DNA from: an uncultured Prevotellaceae bacterium
GTDB taxonomy: Bacteria; Bacteroidota; Bacteroidia; Bacteroidales; Bacteroidaceae
NCBI GenBank assembly: GCA_946644025.1
Contig: CAMPCG010000170.1
Location: 1 to 6,436, forward strand
Direction of reading: 5' to 3'
Length of the DNA stretch: 6,436 nt
Part shown: one piece after another, positions 1 through 6,436 of the stretch
How positions within the stretch are numbered: the first letter of the stretch is position 1
How the letters are laid out: every line of letters starts with the position of its first letter
Made by a program: the position numbers and the translations under genes
The notes under the pieces: generated by a model
The model's input: the letters and a program-made list of their open reading frames with translations, nothing else
Database searches by the model: none
What the model was told of the DNA's origin: nothing

Positions 1-2994
1 GTCTGCCAGGCCACGGGCATGAGCCAGCAGCTGGTCAGCACCCGTGCCGGCATAGCCCTTCACAACCTGCTGCACCACTACAACTACTTCCGCGTATCAA
101 CCATCGACACGTTCTTCCAGAGCGTACTGCGCAACCTGGCACGCGAACTGGACCTGACAGCCAACCTGCGCATAGAGCTGAACGACACACAGATAGAGGA
201 GCAGGCCGTCGATGGGCTCATTCAGGACCTTCAGACCACCGACCTCGTGCTTCAATGGATTCTGCGCTACATCATGGACAACATTGACGACGACCGCTCG
301 TGGAACGTCATCGGCAGCATCAAGCACTTCGGGGCCACCATCTTCAAGGACTACTATAAGGAGCACAGCCGACAGCTCAAAGAGAAGATGGAGGAAAAGG
401 ACTTCTTCGAACACTACACCCAGCAGCTCTCAGAACAGAGACAGCAGGCCCTGGAGCGCATGCGCGAGATTGGCTTCAGCTTCTTCGCCACGCTGGAGAG
501 TGAAGACCTGACCCCGGCCGACCTGAAGAACGGAGGAACCATAGCCTCCTTCTTCCAGAAACTGCAAGAGGGAGAGTTCGACGAGAAAGCCGTCAACAAG
601 ACCGTCCAGAGCTGTAGCGAGGATGCCCTCAAGTGGTGTCGAAAGGGCGACGAAGCCCGCCTGCGCCCCATCGTCGAGGACAGCCTGATGCCTATATTGA
701 CCTATGCCCTCCAGGAGCGCCAGCGCGAGTGGTTCCGCTACCAGTCGGCCTCGCTTACCCTTCGCCACCTCAGCCAGCTGCGGCTGCTCGGCGCGATAGA
801 GCAGAAGGTTCGCCAGCTGAACAGGGAGGCCAACCGCTTCCTCTTGAGCGATACGGGCCATCTGCTGCACGAACTCATAGCGGGCAGCGACTCGCCCTTC
901 ATCTTTGAGAAGATAGGTGCTCAGATAGAGCACATCATGATAGACGAGTTTCAGGACACCAGCACCCTGCAGTGGCAGAACTTCAAGGTGCTGCTGGAGG
1001 AGTGCATGAGCCACGCCGGTAGCCAGAACCTCATAGTGGGCGACGTCAAGCAGAGCATCTACCGCTGGCGTTCGGGCGACTGGAGGCTGCTGAACAACAT
1101 TGCCGACCACTTCACTGAGGCTCAGCGGCGACTCTGCATCAAGCCGCTCTCCAAGAACTACCGCTCTGACCGCAACATCATTCGCTTCAACAACGCCTTC
1201 TTCCAGAAAGCTGCCCTACTGGAGTACCAGCTGACGGCCGAAAAGACAGGAGAGCAGATGGCCCGACAACTCAGCAGGGCCTACGACGACGTCAGCCAGG
1301 AGATACCCGAAGAGCGGCCTCAGGCGGGCTGCGTCAGCATCGCGCTCTTCCCTTCAGCCGACTACAAGGAAAGCGTGCTACAGGAGACCGGCCGCATCGT
1401 GGCAGAACTCATGGGCCAGCAGGCCGAACAGCGCCATATAGCCATACTCATTCGCAGCAAGGACGTCATACCCGATCTGACAGCCTACTTCGCCGCCAAC
1501 ATGCCCGAGGTGAACATCGTCTCCGACGAAGCCTTCAGGCTGGACGCCTCCATTGCCGTCAACATGCTCATCGACGCCCTGCAACTGCTCATTCACCCTG
1601 ACGACGTACTGACCTTGGGCAAACTGGCCAAGCAGTATCAGCGCCACATCGTGGGCCGCACTGACGGCGACGCCAGCCTGCTGCGCACGGACATCAGCCT
1701 CTCCGACTACCTGCCGGAAGCCTTCTTCAGCCAAGCCCCCCAGCTGCTCAGCACCCCCCTCTACGACCTCGTGCAGCAGCTCTACAGGCTGTTCGGCCTC
1801 ACCCGTCTCACTGATGAGAATGCCTACGTCTATGCCTTCTTCGACCACCTGAACAACTACATCAGCGACAACCCCGCCGACATTGACTCGCTGCTCACTT
1901 TCTGGAAGGAGTCGCTCTGCCAGAAAACCATTCAGGCCGACGAGTTGGACGGCATCCGCCTGCTCACCATCCACAAGAGCAAGGGGCTGGAGTTCAAGCA
2001 CGTCATTCTGCCCTTCTGCGACTGGAAGACAGAGCGCACCCAGAACAACATCATCTGGTGTCAGGCCGCCCACCAACCTTACAACCTGCTGCCCCTCGTG
2101 CCCGTTGACTATAGTGGAAAAATGGCTGGCAGCACCTTCGAGTCGGCCTATCAAGAGGAGTACCTGCAAAACCGGGTCGATAACCTGAACCTGCTCTACG
2201 TTGCCTTCACCCGAGCCCGAAGCAGCCTCTATGTCGTAGGACGGCGCGGGCTCTCCACCAGCCGCTCGAAACTCATTGAGGACGTGCTGCCCACCCTCAG
2301 GGAGCAACTCCCAGAAGCCACTCTCGAAGGTCTTGACGACAAGAAGGCCCCCCTCGTCTTCCACTTCGGCCAGCCAGCGTCAGTGCTCAGTGGTCTCCCC
2401 GCTGAGAAGACCACCGCCAACGTCTTCCTACAGCCCCCCACCCCATGCGAAGTGAACATTGAGACCTATGCCCCCAAGACCAGCTTCCGCCAGAGCAACA
2501 AGAGCCGAGACTTCCTGGAGGGCAACCAGGAGCCAACCGACCAGCAGGCCAACTACATCAAGGCTGGCAGCGTGCTGCACAACGTCTTTGCCAACATACG
2601 AACCACAGCCGACATCAGCGCAGCACTGCGACAGCTGCAGATGGACGGCATACTCTACGACGCCCACCTGACGCCGGAGCGACTCTCCGACATGCTGCGC
2701 AAGCGACTCTCTGACCCCCGCGTGGCCGACTGGTTCTCAGGCCGCTGGCAGCTATTCAACGAGTGCGCCATCCTGGCCTTTGACAATGGGCAGGTAGTGG
2801 AGCGCCGACCAGACCGCGTCATGACCGACGGCCACGAACTGAAGGTCGTTGACTTTAAGTTCGGCCGCCCCAAGCCCGAGTACCACGACCAGGTTCGCCA
2901 GTACATGAGCCTGCTGCACGACATGGGCTACAGCCACGTCAGCGGCTACCTGTGGTACGTTTATAGCAACAAGATAGAAGAAGTAAGCTTATGA
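1..2994 (+). CDS. addA: AddA-like UvrD/RecB-family helicase-nuclease, 5'-truncated by window edge
   Basis: This is the helicase-nuclease subunit of an AddAB-type double-strand-break resection complex, acting in the cytoplasm on DNA ends. The frame is open from base 1, and the first in-frame ATG (base 19) is probably not the true start, because Walker A and motif Ia are missing and must lie upstream. Counting from that ATG, superfamily 1 helicase motifs appear in order: TIDTFFQS near residues 28-35, motif II DEFQDTS (309-315), motif III GDVKQSIYRWR (341-351), motif IV NYRS (380-383), motif V TIHKSKGLEF (650-659) and motif VI YVAFTRAR (727-734). A RecB-type nuclease follows: His854, Asp932, Asp945-x-Lys947, then Tyr955, Gln958 and Tyr962. 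The Asp-to-Asp spacing of 13 equals that of E. coli RecB (D1067/D1080/K1082), so the nuclease looks active. About 997 codons are visible; I estimate 60-100 N-terminal residues are missing. The stop overlaps the start of the addB-like gene. The family is clear; the name addA rather than a generic UvrD/RecB label rests on the nuclease domain and the partner gene. Confidence 0.93.
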   Translation, partial: VCQATGMSQQLVSTRAGIALHNLLHHYNYFRVSTIDTFFQSVLRNLARELDLTANLRIELNDTQIEEQAVDGLIQDLQTTDLVLQWILRYIMDNIDDDRSWNVIGSIKHFGATIFKDYYKEHSRQLKEKMEEKDFFEHYTQQLSEQRQQALERMREIGFSFFATLESEDLTPADLKNGGTIASFFQKLQEGEFDEKAVNKTVQSCSEDALKWCRKGDEARLRPIVEDSLMPILTYALQERQREWFRYQSASLTLRHLSQLRLLGAIEQKVRQLNREANRFLLSDTGHLLHELIAGSDSPFIFEKIGAQIEHIMIDEFQDTSTLQWQNFKVLLEECMSHAGSQNLIVGDVKQSIYRWRSGDWRLLNNIADHFTEAQRRLCIKPLSKNYRSDRNIIRFNNAFFQKAALLEYQLTAEKTGEQMARQLSRAYDDVSQEIPEERPQAGCVSIALFPSADYKESVLQETGRIVAELMGQQAEQRHIAILIRSKDVIPDLTAYFAANMPEVNIVSDEAFRLDASIAVNMLIDALQLLIHPDDVLTLGKLAKQYQRHIVGRTDGDASLLRTDISLSDYLPEAFFSQAPQLLSTPLYDLVQQLYRLFGLTRLTDENAYVYAFFDHLNNYISDNPADIDSLLTFWKESLCQKTIQADELDGIRLLTIHKSKGLEFKHVILPFCDWKTERTQNNIIWCQAAHQPYNLLPLVPVDYSGKMAGSTFESAYQEEYLQNRVDNLNLLYVAFTRARSSLYVVGRRGLSTSRSKLIEDVLPTLREQLPEATLEGLDDKKAPLVFHFGQPASVLSGLPAEKTTANVFLQPPTPCEVNIETYAPKTSFRQSNKSRDFLEGNQEPTDQQANYIKAGSVLHNVFANIRTTADISAALRQLQMDGILYDAHLTPERLSDMLRKRLSDPRVADWFSGRWQLFNECAILAFDNGQVVERRPDRVMTDGHELKVVDFKFGRPKPEYHDQVRQYMSLLHDMGYSHVSGYLWYVYSNKIEEVSL
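2977..2994 (+). promoter_or_regulatory. Translational coupling site between addA-like and addB-like genes
   Basis: The ATG of the downstream gene (2991-2993) shares bases with the TGA stop of the upstream gene (2992-2994), giving an ATGA junction. A purine stretch, GAAGAAG at 2977-2983, lies seven bases before the ATG and could act as a weak ribosome contact, although it also encodes the last residues of the upstream protein. Stop-start overlaps of this kind usually mean re-initiation by the terminating ribosome, which would keep the two subunits in balanced amounts. The overlap is directly visible; the coupling is inferred. Confidence 0.6.
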
Positions 2995-5888
2995 AGTCCT
3001 TTTTAGAACATGTAGCACAACACGTGCTCCAGCAGTATGGCAGCGACCTCTCCTCGATAGCCGTAGTATTCCCCAACAAGCGGGCGTCGCTCTTCTTCAA
3101 CGAGCACTTAGTCCGGCTGGCCGGTCGCCCCATCTGGAGTCCAGCCTACACCACCATCAGCGAGCTCTTCCGCCAACATTCCAGCCTGCAAGTGGCCGAC
3201 CCCATCAAGCTCATCTGCGACCTGCACCGCTGCTTCGTCAGCGTAACAGGCATCAGCGAGACGCTCGACCACTTTTACGGCTGGGGACAGCTGCTGCTCA
3301 GCGACTTTGACGACATAGACAAGAACATGGCCGATGCCGACAAGGTGTTTGCCAACCTGCGCGACCTGCACGAGCTGGACGACATTTCCTACCTCACCAC
3401 CGAGCAGAAGGAAATCATACGCAAGTTCTTCGGCAACTTCTCAGAGACGCAGAACTCCGAGCTCAAGCAGCGTTTCCTCAGCCTGTGGAGCCACTTCAGC
3501 GACATTTACCACCAGTTCAACGACTGCCTCAGCCAGCAGGGACTGGCCTACGAGGGTGCGCTCTACCGCAGCGTGGCCACCACGCCCGACCTCACCTTCA
3601 GCCACCGGCAGTACCTCTTCGTGGGCTTCAACCTCGTGCAGCAGGTGGAGCAGCTGCTCTTCAGCCGGTTGCAGCAGCAGGGCAAGGCGCGCTTCTACTG
3701 GGACTTTGACCGCTACTACCTGTCCGACAACGAGGCGGGCTACTTCGTTTCGCGCTATCTTGACAAGTTTCCCAACGAGCTCAACTCGCGCAACGACGAC
3801 ATCTACAACAACTTCCGCAAGCCGAAGGACATCACCTTCGTAGCCGCAACCACCGAGAACATACAGGCTCACTTCATGGCCCAATGGCTGCAGCAGCAGG
3901 GGCGCATAGAGGCCGGCAAGCGTACGGCCGTGGTACTCTGCGACGAAAGCTTGCTGCCCATGGTCGTTCACTGCATTCCCGACAGCGTCAGCCATGCCAA
4001 TATCACCACGGGCTATCCGCTCAACCAGGCTCCAGTCAGCTCGTTGCTCCACCAGCTTTATGCCTTGCAGACAGTGGGTTTCAGCCGCCAGTCGGCCACT
4101 TTCCGTCTGCAATACATTAACAAGGTGCTGCGACATCCTTACTGCCACCACCTGTCGCCCCTCAACCAGGAGCTTTGCCAGCAGCTGAACACCAACCATA
4201 CCTACTATGCCACAACAGGACAGCTGGCACTTGACGAGGGACTGGCACTGCTCTTCCATACCTTCAGCAACCTTCAGCCACCCCAGCTGTGCCGCTGGAT
4301 GACCGAAGTGGTGCAGACCATCGCGCTGAACAGCCGCCAGGACCCCCAGAGCCAGGACGACCCCCTCTTTGCCGAGACGCTCTTCCAGACCTACACCCTC
4401 TTGAACCGGCTGTCAGGCCTCATGGAGAGTGGTGACCTCGACATCGACCTGACCACCTTCCACCGGCTGCTCTCACAGCTCGTCAAGTCAACCTCCATCC
4501 CCTTCCACGGCGAACCGGCCGTGGGACTACAAATAATGGGTGTGCTCGAGACGCGCAACCTGGACTTTGACCACGTACTGCTGCTGTCGTCGAACGAGGG
4601 CAACATGCCCCAGGGCGTGAACGACACTTCGTTCATTCCCTGGGGCATACGCAAAGCCTTCGGACTCACCACCATCGACCATAAGGTAGCCATCTACTCC
4701 TACTACTTCCACCGCCTGCTGCAAAGGGCCAAGGACGTGACACTCGTCTATAACAATGCCACAGAAGACGGCAAGACGGGCGAAATGAGCCGCTTCATGC
4801 TACAGCTGCTCATGGAGAGCGGCCACCCCATCAGGCAACTCACACTGCGTACGGGCCACCACGTGGCCGAACGTCAGCGCTCAACCATAGAGAAGACGCC
4901 CGAAGTCATGCAGCTGCTCTACCAGCGCTTCAGTCTGAACTGCGCCCCCATCGAGAAGCAGCACCTGCCGCTGCTCACGCCGTCAGCCATTAACCGCTAC
5001 ATGAGTTGTCCCCTGAAGTTCTTTTACTACTACGTCAGCGGAATGAAGGAACTGGAAGAGAATGAGGAAGATACCATCGACGGACGCATCTTCGGCAACA
5101 TCTTCCACCTGGCTGCCCAGACGCTTTACACGCAGCTGGGCAACGTCATCAGCCGCCAACCCCTTGAAGCGCTGCTGAAGAACAAGATTGAGATAGAGCA
5201 GGCCGTTGACCAAGCCTTTAAGAAGGAACTCTTCAACCTGAAGCCCGAGGCACCCATGCCCGAACTGAGCGGCATTCAGATCATCAACCGCGAAGTCATC
5301 ATCAAGTATCTGCGCCAGCTGCTCACCATCGACAGCCAGATAGCCCCCTTCAGCATCATGGGGCTGGAGCTGCCAGTCAGCTGCCCGTGGACGGTGGAGC
5401 CCGCGGGGGGATGGCCAGCGTTCCAGACGAACCTGGGCGGAACCATTGACCGTCTGGACTGCATCGTGACAGCCGGAGGCGAAGAGAAGATACGCGTGGT
5501 TGACTACAAGACCGGCAGGCCGTCGTTAGGCGACATGGCCGACCTACAGGCCATTCTGGACAGTTCGCAGATTGAGAACCACAGCGACTACTACCTGCAG
5601 ACGTTCCTTTACGCCATGATTGTCAGCAGTTCAAGCAGCCTGAACGCCCGGGCGCGCAAAGTCACTCCTGCACTGTTCTTCGTACAGCAGTCGAGCCAGC
5701 AGGACTACGACCCCACGCTGAAGCTGAACAAGGTGAACATAGAAGACGTGCGCCCGTTAAGCCATGACTTCATGTCAGGCATCCGTCAGGTGGTCAACGA
5801 AATCTTCTCGCCTCAGGTGCCCTTCAGTCCTACCCAGGTGACCAGCCGTTGCGAGCGTTGCCCCCTGGCTGACTTGTGCAGTGCTTAG
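2991..5888 (+). CDS. addB: AddB-like PD-(D/E)XK nuclease with predicted Fe-S cluster
   Basis: This complete 965-residue protein is the likely second subunit of the AddAB complex, supplying the nuclease for the other DNA strand and a scaffold related to an inactive helicase. The N-terminus carries VVFPNKRASLFF (residues 25-36), matching the strand after Walker A in UvrD-like folds, but no GxxxxGK[ST] loop is present. A helicase-relic segment runs from about 517 to 540 (GVLETRNLDFDHVLLL, then SNEGNMP). The C-terminal nuclease begins near LTPSAINRYMSC (662-673) and shows His706, Asp820, Asp838-x-Lys840 (VVDYKTG), Tyr868, Gln870 and Tyr874. Cys673 plus Cys954, Cys957 and Cys963 reproduce the AddB pattern of one distant cysteine followed by C-x2-C-x5-C, which in B. 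subtilis AddB binds a 4Fe-4S cluster. The ATG is fixed by its ATGA overlap with the upstream gene. At 965 residues it is shorter than B. subtilis AddB (about 1,160). Residues 40-500 show no motif I can name. General databases may call it simply a PD-(D/E)XK nuclease family protein. Confidence 0.9.
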   Translation: MKSFLEHVAQHVLQQYGSDLSSIAVVFPNKRASLFFNEHLVRLAGRPIWSPAYTTISELFRQHSSLQVADPIKLICDLHRCFVSVTGISETLDHFYGWGQLLLSDFDDIDKNMADADKVFANLRDLHELDDISYLTTEQKEIIRKFFGNFSETQNSELKQRFLSLWSHFSDIYHQFNDCLSQQGLAYEGALYRSVATTPDLTFSHRQYLFVGFNLVQQVEQLLFSRLQQQGKARFYWDFDRYYLSDNEAGYFVSRYLDKFPNELNSRNDDIYNNFRKPKDITFVAATTENIQAHFMAQWLQQQGRIEAGKRTAVVLCDESLLPMVVHCIPDSVSHANITTGYPLNQAPVSSLLHQLYALQTVGFSRQSATFRLQYINKVLRHPYCHHLSPLNQELCQQLNTNHTYYATTGQLALDEGLALLFHTFSNLQPPQLCRWMTEVVQTIALNSRQDPQSQDDPLFAETLFQTYTLLNRLSGLMESGDLDIDLTTFHRLLSQLVKSTSIPFHGEPAVGLQIMGVLETRNLDFDHVLLLSSNEGNMPQGVNDTSFIPWGIRKAFGLTTIDHKVAIYSYYFHRLLQRAKDVTLVYNNATEDGKTGEMSRFMLQLLMESGHPIRQLTLRTGHHVAERQRSTIEKTPEVMQLLYQRFSLNCAPIEKQHLPLLTPSAINRYMSCPLKFFYYYVSGMKELEENEEDTIDGRIFGNIFHLAAQTLYTQLGNVISRQPLEALLKNKIEIEQAVDQAFKKELFNLKPEAPMPELSGIQIINREVIIKYLRQLLTIDSQIAPFSIMGLELPVSCPWTVEPAGGWPAFQTNLGGTIDRLDCIVTAGGEEKIRVVDYKTGRPSLGDMADLQAILDSSQIENHSDYYLQTFLYAMIVSSSSSLNARARKVTPALFFVQQSSQQDYDPTLKLNKVNIEDVRPLSHDFMSGIRQVVNEIFSPQVPFSPTQVTSRCERCPLADLCSA
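5885..5888. other. Overlapping stop codons of convergent genes
   Basis: The plus-strand addB-like gene ends with TAG at 5886-5888 and the minus-strand transporter gene ends with TAA read from 5887 to 5885. The two coding regions therefore share four bases and there is no intergenic space. No GC-rich hairpin followed by a T-run is visible within about 60 bases on either side, so transcripts from both sides probably run into each other's 3' coding sequence before ending. Confidence 0.9.
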
Positions 5889-6436
5889 CGGTTCTTATGG
5901 CTGATGAACCAGCGGTGTATAAAGAAGTTATAGAGCCCGAGGGCTGCCGCCGTCAGCACCAAGGCCACTACGCAGAGTGAGCGTTGGTCGTTATAGAGAA
6001 AGGCGTAGCCCACGAAAAGTCCTATGGAGAGGCCCGTCTCCCAGCTTAGCATGAACATGCTTTGCGACGTGCCACGCTGGCAGTGACGGCTCAGCTTGAT
6101 GAAGAACAGCAGGAAGCGCGACCCAATGATGCCCACGCCCAAGCCCATGAACAGCGGACTGATGTACGACAAGGCCTCGCCCTTCTGCACCATGATGATG
6201 AGTACCGAGGCCGCCAGCAGGATGAGCCCGCTCACCACCTCGCTTTTCAGCTCGGCCTCAGGAAACACAAACCGTTGAGCCAGAATAGCCAGAAAGAAGC
6301 CACCCATCATGATGGCGTAGTACCAGTCGGTCAGTGCCGTGGTCATCAGCATGCCTACCGTGGCCGTCACCAGCAGCATGTTCAGAAAGAGCCAGCTGCC
6401 TTGCGGCAGGAAGAAACGGTCAAGACTGAGCTTCTT
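5885..6436 (-). CDS. MFS-family membrane transporter, C-terminal half (5' end outside window)
   Basis: This is an integral inner-membrane protein of the major facilitator superfamily type; the substrate cannot be told from the sequence. The frame is open to the window edge, giving 183 visible residues, so the ATG at 6379-6377 is internal. About six hydrophobic segments fall near visible residues 16-34, 40-57, 66-83, 90-114, 128-147 and 153-172, which fits the second half of a 12-helix transporter. The loop after the fourth carries GSRFLLFF, then KLSRHCQRGTSQS (about 105-126), a basic and polar stretch I associate with Bacteroidota MFS proteins. Trp132-Glu133-Thr134 in the fifth segment put a charged residue inside a helix, a possible substrate or proton-coupling site. 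The tail ends in a basic stretch (HRWFISHKNR), expected on the cytoplasmic side. The gene converges on the addB-like gene and ends in TAA at 5887-5885. The MFS call rests on topology and remembered family resemblance; another polytopic family is less likely. Confidence 0.78.
   Translation of the reverse strand, partial: KKLSLDRFFLPQGSWLFLNMLLVTATVGMLMTTALTDWYYAIMMGGFFLAILAQRFVFPEAELKSEVVSGLILLAASVLIIMVQKGEALSYISPLFMGLGVGIIGSRFLLFFIKLSRHCQRGTSQSMFMLSWETGLSIGLFVGYAFLYNDQRSLCVVALVLTAAALGLYNFFIHRWFISHKNR

Noticed and set aside
19..21. ATG at base 19 as the true start of the AddA-like gene
   Set aside because: The six codons before it are open, and the essential ATP-binding motif of the family is not in the window, so the gene must begin upstream.
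430..1110. A 226-codon open frame on the minus strand
   Set aside because: It is antisense to helicase motif II and III of the AddA-like gene, of low complexity, with no recognisable domain; GC bias explains it.
1378..2364. A 328-codon open frame on the minus strand, antisense to the AddA-like gene
   Set aside because: It lies wholly inside a gene with clear helicase motifs. Its translation is rich in Val, Glu, Gly and Leu with no recognisable motif, as expected from the antisense reading of a GC-rich gene.
3334..3843. A 169-codon plus-strand frame inside the AddB-like gene
   Set aside because: Its translation is dominated by Ser, Thr, Arg and Ala, typical of an out-of-frame reading of GC-rich codons, and the overlapping frame is a well-supported gene.
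3441..4259. A 272-codon open frame on the minus strand
   Set aside because: It is antisense to the AddB-like gene and has the same Val/Glu/Leu-rich shadow composition and no motif.
5890..5910. Inverted repeat GGTTC / GAACC just past the addB-like stop, as a possible terminator
   Set aside because: The stem is only five base pairs with an 11-base loop, there is no T-run after it, and it lies inside the transporter coding sequence.
1..6436. A phage-defence or other novel system built around the helicase and nuclease genes
   Set aside because: Both proteins fit housekeeping AddAB recombination subunits in motif order, cysteine pattern and gene order, and the only neighbour is a transporter; nothing in the window points to a defence island or mobile element.

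Overview
The window reads as chromosomal DNA from a member of the Bacteroidota, most likely the order Bacteroidales and plausibly a Prevotella-like genus. This rests on protein-level resemblance to the Bacteroidota forms of two helicase/nuclease proteins and of an MFS transporter, and on the lack of strong Shine-Dalgarno sites. Base composition is GC-rich for that group (above 50% by eye). The genus assignment is inference.

Three genes fill the window with essentially no non-coding DNA. Positions 1-2994 (+) hold the 3' part of a UvrD/RecB-type helicase-nuclease (AddA-like); its N-terminus, with the Walker A motif, lies before the window. Positions 2991-5888 (+) hold a complete partner gene, an AddB-like protein with a C-terminal PD-(D/E)XK nuclease framed by four cysteines that fit a 4Fe-4S cluster. 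The two overlap by ATGA, so they are almost certainly co-transcribed and translationally coupled. Positions 5885-6436 (-) hold the C-terminal half of an MFS transporter, convergent with the addAB pair; the two stop codons overlap.

The first two products should form an AddAB-type complex: AddA supplies ATP-driven 3'-to-5' unwinding and one nuclease, AddB supplies the second nuclease and an inactive helicase-like scaffold. Such complexes resect double-strand DNA ends and prepare 3' single strands for RecA. The transporter has no evident functional link to them.

No RNA gene, mobile element, repeat array, CRISPR array, promoter or credible terminator is visible. This looks like an ordinary housekeeping region. 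The points worth a second look are details of the AddAB pair and the zero-spacing convergent junction, not a new system.
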